The notes under the pieces are model-generated. The model was not told where the DNA came from. It saw only the letters and a list, made by a program, of their open reading frames with translations, and did no database searches. Position numbers and translations under genes: made by a program. A stretch of DNA of 29,362 bases from a virus: the IMG/VR virus record IMGVR_UViG_3300018067_000246, positions 1 through 29,362 of that record. One strand, written 5' to 3'. This document shows positions 7,352 through 14,703 of the stretch, one piece after another (positions within the stretch are counted from its first letter, which is position 1; each line of letters starts with the position of its first letter).

Positions 7352-8059
7352 GTGGTCGATACGGTCGGCCCGCTGGCGACGATGTGGCGCAGCGTCTACC
7401 GCAAGGCGTCCGAGGCGGCCGCGGTGCGGATGGCCGACCTGCTGCGCGACCACGTCTACCTGTTCCACCGGGACGCCGGGGGCGGGGGCGGCGCCGGCTG
7501 GGTGCTGCTGGCCGACCGCACCCTGGCCGCCGCGGAGGAGGTCTTCTTCACCGGCATCGCCCAGACGTACCGCGACCTCCGGATCGTGCTCGACGGGCGG
7601 GCCACCGGCACGGGGGTGGCCTCCGGCGACGTGCGGATGCAGCTCGGCTCGGCCGCTCTGGGCGGGGGCGTCGACACGGCGAACACCGCCTACCGCTCCA
7701 CGCTGCACTACGCCCAGCTGGGGAGCGACAGCCACGGGCTGGGCGCCGCCGCCGGGGGCACGCAGAACCGGGACTACTACGCGCTGGTGGGCAGCGTCCC
7801 GGGCGAGCTGGCCACCGACGCCGGCGCCACCGGGGTGATCGACCTCACCCTCTACCACTACACCCTGACCGACCGCCACAAGCGCTTCTTCGCGCTCTGC
7901 ACCCTCACCGGCGACCAGACGAAGGGGGCGCAGACCCGCCACGCCGCCGGGGAGTGGCGCAGCACCGCCGCCGTGACTCGGGTGAACCTCTACGCCCCCA
8001 GCGGCGACGGCTGGGCGGCCGGCACCCGGGCCCGCTTGTACGGCTGGACCGACGGCTAG
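7352..8059 (+). CDS. Minor tail protein, unknown
   Basis: This 235-residue protein starts at GTG 7352, one base after the hub gene stop. It is beta-rich and Ala/Gly-rich with short polar loops (TNTAYRSTLHYAQLGSDSHG-like text), consistent with a structural protein at the tail tip. No domain is recognised. It lies between the hub and the tail fibre, so it may be an adaptor or baseplate protein. Confidence 0.5.
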   Translation: MVDTVGPLATMWRSVYRKASEAAAVRMADLLRDHVYLFHRDAGGGGGAGWVLLADRTLAAAEEVFFTGIAQTYRDLRIVLDGRATGTGVASGDVRMQLGSAALGGGVDTANTAYRSTLHYAQLGSDSHGLGAAAGGTQNRDYYALVGSVPGELATDAGATGVIDLTLYHYTLTDRHKRFFALCTLTGDQTKGAQTRHAAGEWRSTAAVTRVNLYAPSGDGWAAGTRARLYGWTDG

Positions 8060-8066
8060 CCGGGGA

Positions 8067-8083
8067 TAGAATGCGAGCAGGAC
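8067..8083 (+). promoter_or_regulatory. Possible promoter and short leader of tail-fibre gene
   Basis: A TAGAAT hexamer (8067-8072) lies 11 nt before the ATG at 8084, in the 24-nt gap after the previous stop. AGCAGG (8077-8082) could serve as a weak RBS. No good -35 is seen at the right distance. The arrangement resembles the hexamer-to-ATG distance at the TerS gene (23158-23175). Confidence 0.3.
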
Positions 8084-10585
8084 ATGACCGACGACGCTAC
8101 CGGTAGCGGTTCGGGGCAGCTGGGCGGGGTCACGGGCGGCGGCGCGGCCGGAGGCGCCTCCGGCCGCGCCGCCGCCGGCGGGCTGGGCGGCCGGGCCGGG
8201 GTGGCCCCCAACGGGGGGGCCTCGCTGCTGGGCCGGCTGCGCTCCGGGCTGCCCCTCCCCGCGCACGACCACGAGACGCCCGGCACCGGCGGGCTCATCG
8301 ACTACCTGCGGGTGGACGTCGCCGCGCCCCAGACCGTGCTCGGCCCGGTCACCGTCGAGGGCCGCCCGCTGGACGCCGCCGGCGCGGTGGGGAACGTCGC
8401 GGTCTGGGACGCCGCCGGGCTGTTCGTCCCCGCCGTGGCGGGCGAACCGGGGCCGCCCGGCGCGGACGGGACACCGGGGGCCGCCGGCCCGCAGGGGCCC
8501 GCGGGGCCCACCGGGGCGCAAGGCCCGCCGGGGGTGCCCGGCGCCGACTCGACGGTGCCCGGGCCGCAAGGGCCCGCGGGGGCCGCGGGGGCCGCGGGGC
8601 CGACGGGCGACCCCGGGGCGCAGGGCGTCCAGGGGCCGGCCGGGACGACCGGAGCGCAAGGGCCGGCGGGGCCCGGCGTCCCGGCGGGGGGCGCCACCAG
8701 TCAGGTGCTGACCAAGACGAGCGCGGCCGACTACGCCACGGCCTGGCAGACGCCCGCCGCGGGGGGCGGGGGGCTGGCCACCGACCCGCTGGCGAACGCC
8801 AAGGGCGACGTCTTCGCCGCCAGCGGGAACGACGCGGTGGGCCGGCTCGCGCTGGGCACGGACGGGCACGTCCTGACCGCGGACAGCGCCCAGACGCTGG
8901 GGGTGAAGTGGGCGGCCGCCGGCGGGGGCGGGGCCTACCTGCCGCTGGCCGGCGGGACCGTGTCGGGGACGATCACGGCGGCCGGCGCGGGGGTGAACGC
9001 CGGGGGCGCCCTGGCGGTGGTGGGCAGCGCCCCGGTGGCGACCGACCGGCGGCTCTACGGCGCCGGGTCGAGCCCCGCGTTCACCGGCGGCTCGGCCGGG
9101 GGCGAGAACGGGTCGCGCTTCTCGGTCACCGGCGGGGGCTACCTCGTCGCCGTCCGCTACTACTCGACGAGCGGCTACCCGACGCACGTGCGCCTCTGGG
9201 ACACGACCGCCCCCGGCGCCCCGGTCTGGTCGACCACCACGCCCCCGGAGTTCACCGGCGGCGGCGGCTGGAAGGAGCACCGGCTGGCGGCGCCGGTGGC
9301 GCTGGTGGCCGGCCGCAACTACGCCCTCACGTACCCCTCGACCTGGCCCGCGATGACGCCCTCGCAGCAGGACGGCTTCACGCCGACGCCGGACAGCCCG
9401 GTGGTCTTCGACGCGCACGTCCGCGACAACACGCCGGGGAACTACCCCGGCACCGTCTACAACGCCGCCTGGGGCATCGACCCCGTGGTGCGGACCAGCC
9501 TCGTCGACCCGGCGCCGGCGGCGAGCGGCGCCGTCCGGTTGCCCAACGGGGCGGACGGCCGGGTCGCCTGGCGCAACGCGGGCGCGTCCGCCGACCTCAG
9601 CCTGACCGCCGACGGCAGCGACCGCCTGGCCTTCAGCGGGACGACCCTGCAGCTGGCCGGGGACGCCGCCGCCACCCTCTCAAGGACGGGGGCGGGGGCG
9701 CTGCGGGTGGACACCCACCTGGCGGTCGGCGCCGCCCCGGCGCCGCTTGCGGGGGCGTGGCGGCAGCTCCAGGTGGGGGACGCGGCCGTCCTGCACGGGC
9801 TCAGCGGAGGGCGGAACCTGCTCCTGGCCCTGAACAGCTACATGGACGCCGCCGGGGCCAACAAGGCGATCCAGAACGCCGTCGCCACGCGCCTGCAACT
9901 CTACGACGGCGGGTTCGCGGTGGCGACGGCCCCCGTCGCCACCGTCAACGCCACCCAGACCTTCACCACCCGCGCCAGCATCGCCCCCACCGGCACCCTC
10001 ACCCTGACCCCGGATGCGGGGGCGGCGGTGCTCACCACCCCGGCCGGGTCGGGGTTGTTCACCCTGGGGCCGTGGAGCGGTCTAGATAACAACTCCCTCC
10101 GTATCACCGCAGGCGTCCACATCGGTCTCGACCCGGCGAGCAACTACGTCATCCCGGTGCGAGCCGCGGCGATCAACCTGGGCAGCGCCGCGTCCACCTG
10201 GCAGGCGGTCTATGCCGTCACCGGCACCATCCAGCCCTCCTCCGCAGCCATGAAGGAGGGCATCACCCCCCTCTCCCCCGAGCGGGCGATGCAAGCGGTG
10301 CGGGACACCGAAGCGGTCACCTTTGATTACATCGCCCCCACCCGCCCGGCGGAGTGGTACGACCTGCCGGACGACCCGGAGCAGGCGGAGGTGGTGCTGC
10401 AGCAGCGCCTCACCGCAGCGCCCCTGGAGGCCGCGGCCAGGCACCAGTCGGGCTTCATAGCGGAGGCTGCCGATCCGCTTTTCTTAGTCGGCGAAGGGCA
10501 GACCAGTCCCGGTAATAGCGTGGGCGTGCTCATCGCCGCCCTCCAGCACATCGACGCGCGGCTCACCGCGCTTGAAGGAGCCTAG
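8084..10585 (+). CDS. Tail fibre: collagen-like repeats and C-terminal S74 intramolecular chaperone
   Basis: This 833-residue protein contains collagen-like G-X-Y triplets from about residue 120 to 200 ([19 protein letters not shown] and onward). A beta-rich region around 310-470 resembles DUF4082-type jelly-roll text ([31 protein letters not shown]). A C-terminal chaperone of about 115 residues begins at [12 protein letters not shown] (Ser719/720). Peptidase S74 domains fold trimeric fibres and then cut themselves off at that serine; '[11 protein letters not shown]' and '[16 protein letters not shown]' are the usual later blocks, ending in the trimeric coiled coil. The protein probably binds the host surface. 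A 42-bp palindrome lies in its N-terminal coding region. Confidence 0.85.
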   Translation: MTDDATGSGSGQLGGVTGGGAAGGASGRAAAGGLGGRAGVAPNGGASLLGRLRSGLPLPAHDHETPGTGGLIDYLRVDVAAPQTVLGPVTVEGRPLDAAGAVGNVAVWDAAGLFVPAVAGEPGPPGADGTPGAAGPQGPAGPTGAQGPPGVPGADSTVPGPQGPAGAAGAAGPTGDPGAQGVQGPAGTTGAQGPAGPGVPAGGATSQVLTKTSAADYATAWQTPAAGGGGLATDPLANAKGDVFAASGNDAVGRLALGTDGHVLTADSAQTLGVKWAAAGGGGAYLPLAGGTVSGTITAAGAGVNAGGALAVVGSAPVATDRRLYGAGSSPAFTGGSAGGENGSRFSVTGGGYLVAVRYYSTSGYPTHVRLWDTTAPGAPVWSTTTPPEFTGGGGWKEHRLAAPVALVAGRNYALTYPSTWPAMTPSQQDGFTPTPDSPVVFDAHVRDNTPGNYPGTVYNAAWGIDPVVRTSLVDPAPAASGAVRLPNGADGRVAWRNAGASADLSLTADGSDRLAFSGTTLQLAGDAAATLSRTGAGALRVDTHLAVGAAPAPLAGAWRQLQVGDAAVLHGLSGGRNLLLALNSYMDAAGANKAIQNAVATRLQLYDGGFAVATAPVATVNATQTFTTRASIAPTGTLTLTPDAGAAVLTTPAGSGLFTLGPWSGLDNNSLRITAGVHIGLDPASNYVIPVRAAAINLGSAASTWQAVYAVTGTIQPSSAAMKEGITPLSPERAMQAVRDTEAVTFDYIAPTRPAEWYDLPDDPEQAEVVLQQRLTAAPLEAAARHQSGFIAEAADPLFLVGEGQTSPGNSVGVLIAALQHIDARLTALEGA
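8135..8176. repeat. 42-bp perfect palindrome in tail-fibre coding sequence
   Basis: The two 21-nt arms (8135-8155 and 8156-8176) are exact reverse complements with no spacer; the centre is GAGGC|GCCTC. The protein over it is Gly/Ala/Arg ([15 protein letters not shown]), which many other codon choices would encode without a palindrome. In RNA it would form a very stable hairpin starting about 50 nt after the start codon. Confidence 0.9.
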
Positions 10586-10587
10586 AG

Positions 10588-10872
10588 ATGGCCGCGACGA
10601 ACCCGCCCCAGGTCGGGGTGGCGATCACCAAGGAGTCGCTCAACGCCAAACTGGGCGGGGCGACGCAGGCCCTGCGGAAGGCGTCCGTGCAGCTGCGCGA
10701 GCTGGCCGACTCGACGGCCCCCTATACCGCGGCGGACATGGAGGCGCTCTTCGGGTTCAGCACGGCCGAGGCCGAGCTGTTCCTCTCCTCGCTGCGGGGC
10801 GCGACCGAGACTCCGGCCCTGACCGCCACCGTGGACGGCTTCCAGTTCATCAACCGCACCTGGGGCGCGTAG
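10588..10872 (+). CDS. Conserved-looking small phage protein, unknown
   Basis: This 94-residue protein has its ATG 10588 behind GAAGGAG (10573-10579), two bases after the fibre stop. It is mostly helical (TKESLNAKLGGATQALRKASVQLREL, then AADMEALFGFSTAEAELFLSSL; shown in part) and ends FQFINRTWGA. Its stop directly abuts the next GTG. A role with the fibre is possible from position only. Confidence 0.55.
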   Translation: MAATNPPQVGVAITKESLNAKLGGATQALRKASVQLRELADSTAPYTAADMEALFGFSTAEAELFLSSLRGATETPALTATVDGFQFINRTWGA

Positions 10873-11124
10873 GTGGTGCCCGTCGCCCAGGAGGCCGAAG
10901 CGGCCCCCGCCGGCGCCAACGGCCGCCCCGGGGAGCCGGAGAAGCTGCGCCTGCCGGCGGAGGCGGTGCAGTACCTGCTGGCCCTGACCCTGCGCACCGA
11001 CCTGGGCGCCGCCTGGTGGCGGGGCTTCGTCTGCGCCCACGGCGAGCCGTCCTGGGTCGTCGGGGGCCAGTGGACGTTCCGCGCCCGGGACGCCGAGGTC
11101 GTGCGCGCCCTCCCGGAGGAGTAA
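10873..11124 (+). CDS. Hypothetical protein
   Basis: The 83 residues start with two adjacent GTG codons directly after the previous TAG. The N-terminus is Ala/Pro-rich, then comes an amphipathic helix (LPAEAVQYLLALTLRTDLG) and a Trp-rich segment (AAWWRGFVC, EPSWVVGGQWTF). No family is recognised. It is part of the rightward late operon. Confidence 0.45.
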   Translation: MVPVAQEAEAAPAGANGRPGEPEKLRLPAEAVQYLLALTLRTDLGAAWWRGFVCAHGEPSWVVGGQWTFRARDAEVVRALPEE

Positions 11125-11130
11125 CCCGCC

Positions 11131-11505
11131 ATGCAGAGCGTCTGCGTCGCCACCACCGTGCGGGTGGGCAACCACCTGCTGACCGCCGAGGAGGCCGCCG
11201 CCGGGCAGCCCCAGCGCCTGCCGTTCGCGGACGAGGACGGCGCCCCCGTCGACCCGGACACCGTCCTCCTCGCCCTGACCGCCGCCACGGGGGAGACGCG
11301 CACCTTCGCCTACCCGGACGTCGGCCCGGACGACTCGGGGGTGCTCACCCGGCAGGAGGAAGGGCGCTTCTACGTGGACTGGACGCCGCTCGACCCGGAG
11401 GACGGGCTGTGGCGCTGGGCCCTCGTGGGGGCCATGAGCCTGGGCACGGCCCAGAGCGACCAGGACGTGTTCTTCGTCCGCCGGCCCATCGCCCCCGGGC
11501 CATGA
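11131..11505 (+). CDS. Hypothetical beta-rich phage protein
   Basis: The 124 residues start at ATG 11131 behind GGAGGAG. The text is beta-sandwich-like (TVLLALTAATGETRTFAYPDV, GRFYVDWTPL, GLWRWALVGAMSLG, DVFFVRRP; in parts), reminiscent of small phage surface or accessory domains with an Ig-like strand order. It sits between the tail fibre and the lysis cassette. Function not assignable. Confidence 0.5.
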   Translation: MQSVCVATTVRVGNHLLTAEEAAAGQPQRLPFADEDGAPVDPDTVLLALTAATGETRTFAYPDVGPDDSGVLTRQEEGRFYVDWTPLDPEDGLWRWALVGAMSLGTAQSDQDVFFVRRPIAPGP

Positions 11506-11508
11506 GCG

Positions 11509-11862
11509 GTGAGCGACTCGGCGCCGCCGGCGCCCGCGGACGCGCCCCCGGCGGCCCTCGAGGACCACGGCGCCCAGCCCAGCACGGCGCCCGCCGGCCG
11601 GTGGTGCCCCTACTGCGGGGCCGACCTCTCGGGCGTGGCGGCGCGGCAGGACGAGGACGAGGCCGTCTTCGCGGTGGCCGGGCGCCGGCTCAAGATCACC
11701 GTCGCCGTCCTCTTCGTCCTCTTCTGGTTGATCTTGTCCGCCTACGACTGGCTGAACGACCCGGCCGTCCCGATCCTGCCGGGCTGGTTCTCGGCGCTGG
11801 GCGCCATCATGCTCTTCTACTTGTTAGGTGTCAGTCCGTGGGGCCTGCTGCGGCGGCGGTGA
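11509..11862 (+). CDS. Two-helix membrane protein with CxxC motif, holin candidate
   Basis: The start is GTG 11509. The 117 residues comprise a Pro/Ala-rich N-terminus, a single zinc-knuckle-like CPYC pair (C33, C36), and two predicted transmembrane helices (about 61-80, ITVAVLFVLFWLILSAY; and about 92-112, FSALGAIMLFYLLGVSPWG), ending in a basic LLRRR tail. It sits 4 nt upstream of the endolysin, the usual place for a holin, and two helices with a basic tail fit class II holins. The CxxC head is atypical. Only two cysteines are present, so zinc binding would need dimerisation. Confidence 0.5.
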   Translation: MSDSAPPAPADAPPAALEDHGAQPSTAPAGRWCPYCGADLSGVAARQDEDEAVFAVAGRRLKITVAVLFVLFWLILSAYDWLNDPAVPILPGWFSALGAIMLFYLLGVSPWGLLRRR

Positions 11863-11866
11863 CGGC

Positions 11867-12661
11867 GTGAGCGAGGTCGTGCCCGGCGTCTGGTTCCCCA
11901 TGGATACCGTGACCGCCTACGACCCGCTCCGGGGCGGCTACGCCTTCCTCGACCGGACGGACGGGGGCGCCACGTACCACTGCGGCGCCGACCTCAACGG
12001 CGGGGACGGCGGGGACGGGGATCTGGGCGCCGCCCTGCGGTTCCCCGTCGCCGGCGAGGTGGTCTACGTGGGCCGCTGGAACGGCTACAGCACGGGCTAC
12101 GGGAACCACGTCTGGCTCCGGCTCGTCACCGGCGACTACCTGCACTACTGCCACTGCGCCAGCCTCGAGCTGGGCGAAGGGGCGGTCGGCCAGGCGGGGG
12201 ACGTCGCGGCCCGGGTCGGCAAGTCCGGTTTTCAAACCTGGGCCCACTGCCACTTCGAAGTGAAACGGGAGGACCCGGCGCTGGCGGGGTACGACTACTG
12301 GCCCTACGGACAGAGCGCGGACTACGTGCGGCAGCACTACGTGCGGCCGGCGGACTGGTGGAACGAGCTGCTGGCCTGGTGGGCGAACCAACCGGAGGTG
12401 GACGTGAGCATCTTAACCGGCGCGCAGACCGCGGCGGTGCAGGCCGTGATGTGGGGCGAGTACCCGTTCAACCCGGACGCCGCCATCGCCGCGTCCTGGC
12501 GGGACGAGTGGCGCCGCGGCGCGTGGCGGGGGCGGGCGGTCAGCTCGGAGCAGCTCGTCCCCGAGGACACCGTCGAGGGCAAGCCGGCCGGCGCCTACCA
12601 GCTCTTTGAACTGGGCGTGTGTGTTTGGTTACCGGGAGAACCCGCCTCGTGGAACGGCTAG
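11867..12661 (+). CDS. Endolysin, M23 (LytM-type) peptidase
   Basis: The start is GTG 11867; the product has 264 residues. The M23 zinc-peptidase signature is complete: HxxxD at H38/D42 (YHCGADLNG) and HxH at H127/H129 (AHCHFE), with GNHVWLRL strands between them. It would cleave peptidoglycan cross-bridges during lysis. The C-terminal ~100 residues are Trp-rich and may bind the wall. The last 18 codons (12605-12661) are recoded with AT-ending codons, unlike the rest of the gene, and duplicate the protein sequence encoded at 13168-13224. They appear to have been delivered by the HNH element that follows. The stop shares CTAG with the convergent HNH gene. Confidence 0.85.
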   Translation: MSEVVPGVWFPMDTVTAYDPLRGGYAFLDRTDGGATYHCGADLNGGDGGDGDLGAALRFPVAGEVVYVGRWNGYSTGYGNHVWLRLVTGDYLHYCHCASLELGEGAVGQAGDVAARVGKSGFQTWAHCHFEVKREDPALAGYDYWPYGQSADYVRQHYVRPADWWNELLAWWANQPEVDVSILTGAQTAAVQAVMWGEYPFNPDAAIAASWRDEWRRGAWRGRAVSSEQLVPEDTVEGKPAGAYQLFELGVCVWLPGEPASWNG

Positions 12662-13167
12662 CGCCGAGCGCCGCTGCACAGACGCGAGACGTATTTCTCG
12701 GTCAACCCGTACTCCGCGGCGAGGACACGCTGGCGCTCGCCGGTCTTGAACCGACGACGAAGGTCCGCCACCTCGACATCGGCCAGCCGGGCACGGCTGT
12801 TCCGTTGCCCGACGGAGAACCCCGGCGGCTTAGCCGACCGCCCCTTGTCGATGCAGTCCCGCCAATTGTCGGCGATCGTGCCGACGCGCAGATGCGCAGG
12901 ATTGCAACAGGCCCGCACATCGCAGGTATGCATCAGGATCGCCGGCCACGGGGGCAGGTCATTGCCATGCAGCAGCCAGCTCACCCGATGAACGTACTCC
13001 ACGGTACGCCCACCCACGCTCATCTGCCCATAGCCGTTGCGAGTCGACCCCTTCCACAGCCAGCACGCATCCGGGCCGCCCCGGTCATCAACCCGACGCC
13101 AGAAGCGATCAGGGAGGGTGGGCGAGGCGTAGGAAAACCAAGGTGCCACGTGGATATTGTACTGGAC
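12605..13167. mobile_element. HNH homing element with recoded endolysin 3' end
   Basis: The left end is the point where endolysin codons become AT-ending (TTT GAA ... TTA ... GGA GAA). The right end is the base before the displaced original 3' end (13168). The element holds an 18-codon replacement C-terminus plus the complete minus-strand HNH gene and its -10 hexamer. The two C-termini agree at 15 of 18 residues but at only 32 of 54 nucleotides (hand count). The pattern is that of a homing endonuclease which replaces the end of its target gene with a version it cannot cut. Boundaries are inferred from codon use and the duplication. Confidence 0.7.
12658..13149 (-). CDS. HNH homing endonuclease
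   Basis: With start GTG 13149 the product has 163 residues. Text in order: CWLWKGSTRNGYGQMSVGGR, YVHRVSWLLHG, HTCDVRACCNPAHLRVGTIADN, then a C-terminal helix-turn-helix (ADLRRRFKTGERQRVLAAEYG, LTEKYVSRLCSG). This is the common phage HNH_3-type endonuclease plus DNA-recognition tail. The start is supported by a TACAAT hexamer (13156-13161) exactly 6 nt upstream, the leaderless layout seen elsewhere here; the longer frame to 13389 has no coding character upstream. GC content is lower than in the neighbours, fitting recent acquisition. It lies antisense to the flanking late genes. Confidence 0.82.
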   Translation of the reverse strand: MAPWFSYASPTLPDRFWRRVDDRGGPDACWLWKGSTRNGYGQMSVGGRTVEYVHRVSWLLHGNDLPPWPAILMHTCDVRACCNPAHLRVGTIADNWRDCIDKGRSAKPPGFSVGQRNSRARLADVEVADLRRRFKTGERQRVLAAEYGLTEKYVSRLCSGARR

Positions 13168-13224
13168 TTCGAGGCGGGGTGCTGCGTCTGGCTGCCCGGC
13201 GAGTCGGCGAGCTGGAACGGGTAG
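13168..13224 (+). pseudogene. Displaced original 3' end of the endolysin gene
   Basis: Eighteen codons plus TAG encode FEAGCCVWLPGESASWNG, nearly identical to the present endolysin end (FELGVCVWLPGEPASWNG), using GC-ending codons like the rest of the endolysin. It has no start or RBS of its own and is followed at once by the RBS of the next small gene. It is best read as the ancestral gene end left behind when the HNH element inserted. Confidence 0.75.
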
Positions 13225-13233
13225 GAGGGCGAC

Positions 13234-13386
13234 GTGATCGAGCCGAGCCTGCGGATGGTGTTCCTCGTGGTCGCCGCGATCCTGTTCGCCCTCGCCGCGC
13301 TCTACGTGCCGCCGGCCCCGCCCCGGTTCTCGTTCACGGCCGCCGGCTTGTTCTTCCTGACGGTGAGTTTCCTCTTCGCCGGGTAG
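13234..13386 (+). CDS. Small two-helix membrane protein, holin/antiholin candidate
   Basis: Fifty residues from GTG 13234, with RBS GGAGGG (13224-13229). Two hydrophobic segments (MVFLVVAAILFALAALYV and FTAAGLFFLTVSFLFAG) are separated by a PPAPPR turn. It originally followed the endolysin directly, before the HNH element intervened, so it belongs to the lysis cassette. With the CxxC membrane protein upstream it makes two candidate holins, or a holin/antiholin pair. It is too short for most gene finders. Confidence 0.65.
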   Translation: MIEPSLRMVFLVVAAILFALAALYVPPAPPRFSFTAAGLFFLTVSFLFAG

Positions 13387-13404
13387 CACGCGAGTTATGC
13401 GCTG

Positions 13405-13620
13405 TTATGGTGCGCAACTTAATGCGGCGAGTGCCTCGATGGCGTCCCGGCGCCGCAGGAAATGCTCGCCGAGCGGCACCCCATCAGCCGGCTTCGCCCG
13501 CCACGGGCGCCCGCCGGCGGCGAAGCGATGCACCCACCCGAGCCACGTCTCGCCCCGGTAGACCTTCCAGTGGCTCCCGCCGCCGGGAACCTGCCAGAGC
13601 CACACCGGCTCGTCAGGCAT
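13405..13620 (-). CDS. Hypothetical protein, leftward early operon
   Basis: The 71 residues start MPDEPVWLWQVPGGGSHW and are rich in Trp, Gly and Arg (WKVYRGETWLGWVHRF). The N-terminal strands could form a small beta barrel, with a C-terminal helix (FLRRRDAIEALAAL). It overlaps the upstream gene's stop by 8 bp and is the last gene of the leftward operon; its stop faces the lysis cassette. Function unknown. Confidence 0.55.
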   Translation of the reverse strand: MPDEPVWLWQVPGGGSHWKVYRGETWLGWVHRFAAGGRPWRAKPADGVPLGEHFLRRRDAIEALAALSCAP

Positions 13621-13810
13621 CGGTCGTCACGACGCGGCGCTTCGCCCACGCCCGAAACTGCGCCTCAGTCAGCCGTCCCGCGTGGTCGCACTCTTCTGGC
13701 CAGCGCCAGCGCCGGCATTCGGCGCAGTACACCTGGCGCTCGCCGCGGCGCATCCGGCGCTCGGCGTCCAGCGCCGCCTCGGTGTAGTCCAGCACGCACA
13801 GGTACGGCAT
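13613..13810 (-). CDS. Small zinc-finger-like protein, unknown
   Basis: The 65 residues contain C-x2-C then C-x-H (VYCAECRRWRWPEECDHAG), a plausible zinc site; the rest is charged and helical. The 19 bases before its ATG, together with the ATG, are identical to those at the gene starting at 14703, so the two share a translation-initiation or regulatory leader. Function unknown; a small DNA- or protein-binding factor is possible. Confidence 0.6.
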   Translation of the reverse strand: MPYLCVLDYTEAALDAERRMRRGERQVYCAECRRWRWPEECDHAGRLTEAQFRAWAKRRVVTTDA

Positions 13811-13829
13811 CTGGAACCCCGTTTCTTGC
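13808..13829 (-). repeat. 22-bp duplicated leader, copy 1
   Basis: Read on the minus strand, GCAAGAAACGGGGTTCCAG followed by ATG is identical to 14701-14722. It contains a GGGG run in Shine-Dalgarno position. Bases further upstream differ. Confidence 0.85.
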
Positions 13830-13842
13830 GACAGAAGTGCCG

Positions 13843-14166
13843 TTATCGTTCGTCATCGGGGATGCGGCGCGGATCGCCCCACCCGAGCACGGCGAAGGCG
13901 TGCTCCAGGTCGGAGAGGCCCATCGTGCTGATGTAGGGCTCGCCGTCGCGCTCGAAGTGGTGGCCGAACTGCCAGACCATCCCCTCCAGGCACTCGCGCA
14001 GCCGAGCGTTCTCGGCCCGCGCCGCGTCCCGCTCGCTGATCGCCTGGGCGAGCCCGGCGCTGATGTTCCCCAGCGCCTCCCGATCGGCGGCCTTGAGCTG
14101 CCGGTCCAGTTCTTTCAGCCGCGGGCCGATGCCGAGGGGCTCGCGGGTGAAGTCGTCGCTGCTCAT
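13843..14166 (-). CDS. Hypothetical coiled-coil protein
   Basis: The 107 residues begin MSSDDFTREPLGIGPRLKELDRQL; residues 15-65 are heptad-rich (LKELDRQLKAADREAL, ISERDAARAENARLRECLEGM). The tail is GLSDLEHAFAVLGWGDPRR. Its ATG overlaps the TGA of the preceding frame (ATGA). Leftward operon member, function unknown. Confidence 0.6.
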   Translation of the reverse strand: MSSDDFTREPLGIGPRLKELDRQLKAADREALGNISAGLAQAISERDAARAENARLRECLEGMVWQFGHHFERDGEPYISTMGLSDLEHAFAVLGWGDPRRIPDDER

Positions 14167-14371
14167 CGTTCGTCTCCGTAGGGGTGGGCGTGCGGGTCGC
14201 CCGCCGGCGGCGCGGCGGTTCGTCGCTCCGGTCGAGGGCCAGCAGCATCCGGCGCAGCGCGTCGAATTGCTTGGGCGTCAGGTCGGGCGCAAAAGCGTAG
14301 AGTGCCCAATCCAGGTCGTTCACGTCGGCCGGCCACCGGCAGACCCAGAGCTGCTCTGAGACGCGGGTCAT
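14163..14371 (-). CDS. Hypothetical protein with a probable frame break
   Basis: ATG 14371 overlaps the stop of the preceding gene and begins MTRVSEQLWVCRWPADVNDL, then WALYAFAPDLTPKQFDALRRMLLALDRSDEPP, which looks coding. In that frame there is no stop until 13853, where it would run as a shadow through the next gene. A sister frame ends PAGDPHAHPYGDER with TGA at 14163, overlapping the next ATG as an operon gene should. A one-base indel in the GC-rich tract near 14200-14215 would join them into a ~69-residue protein. This may be a sequencing error, a mutation or a frameshift site. Confidence 0.45.
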
Positions 14372-14703
14372 CGGAGGTCCCAGCCGCCGGAGCCCGGCGC
14401 GAATTGCTCGTCGTCGTCGGGTTCGCTGGCCGGCGGGGGATCGGCGGCGGCGAGGGGCACGTAGTACATGGCGTGCCCGTCCAGGTGGAAGTGCTTGTGC
14501 CCCGGAAAGTCCCGCTCCTCGGGGTGGGCGTGGTAGACGTACTCGTCGCTCCCGAGGCGCCAGCGGTGGTAGTGGGCGCGGGGGTGCGGCGTGCGCTGGG
14601 GCGGCGCCCCGTCGAACACCACGGGCTCGGTGTCCAGCACCCCGGCGAGGGCCGAGAGCGCCTCCGCCTGGGCTTCGATGGCCGCGAGCCGTTCGTTTGA
14701 CAT
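14368..14703 (-). CDS. Hypothetical His-rich protein
   Basis: With start ATG 14703 (MSNERLAAIEAQAEAL) the product has 111 residues; a longer frame to 14769 exists but this start has the duplicated 22-bp leader. A helical N-terminus is followed by a histidine-rich region (HYHRW, VYHAHPEER, GHKHFHLDGHAMYY) that could bind metal, then an acidic tail. No family recognised. Confidence 0.55.
   Translation of the reverse strand: MSNERLAAIEAQAEALSALAGVLDTEPVVFDGAPPQRTPHPRAHYHRWRLGSDEYVYHAHPEERDFPGHKHFHLDGHAMYYVPLAAADPPPASEPDDDEQFAPGSGGWDLR

Noticed and set aside
8135-8176. Protelomerase target site of a linear plasmid-prophage
   Set aside because: No protelomerase, partition or plasmid maintenance genes are present, and a serine integrase with an attP candidate indicates a conventional integrating phage.
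8441-8690. CRISPR-like or tandem repeat array
   Set aside because: The repetition is codon-level Gly-X-Y collagen text without constant repeats and spacers. No CRISPR array was seen anywhere in the window.
12605-13224. Group I intron or intein in the endolysin gene
   Set aside because: The upstream copy already completes the protein in frame with its own stop, no intron core or splicing motifs were seen, and the HNH gene is antisense. A 3'-end replacement explains the duplication better.
12619-13224. Plus-strand protein of 201 residues across the HNH gene
   Set aside because: Only its last 18 codons are meaningful (the displaced endolysin end); the rest is antisense to a well-supported HNH endonuclease.
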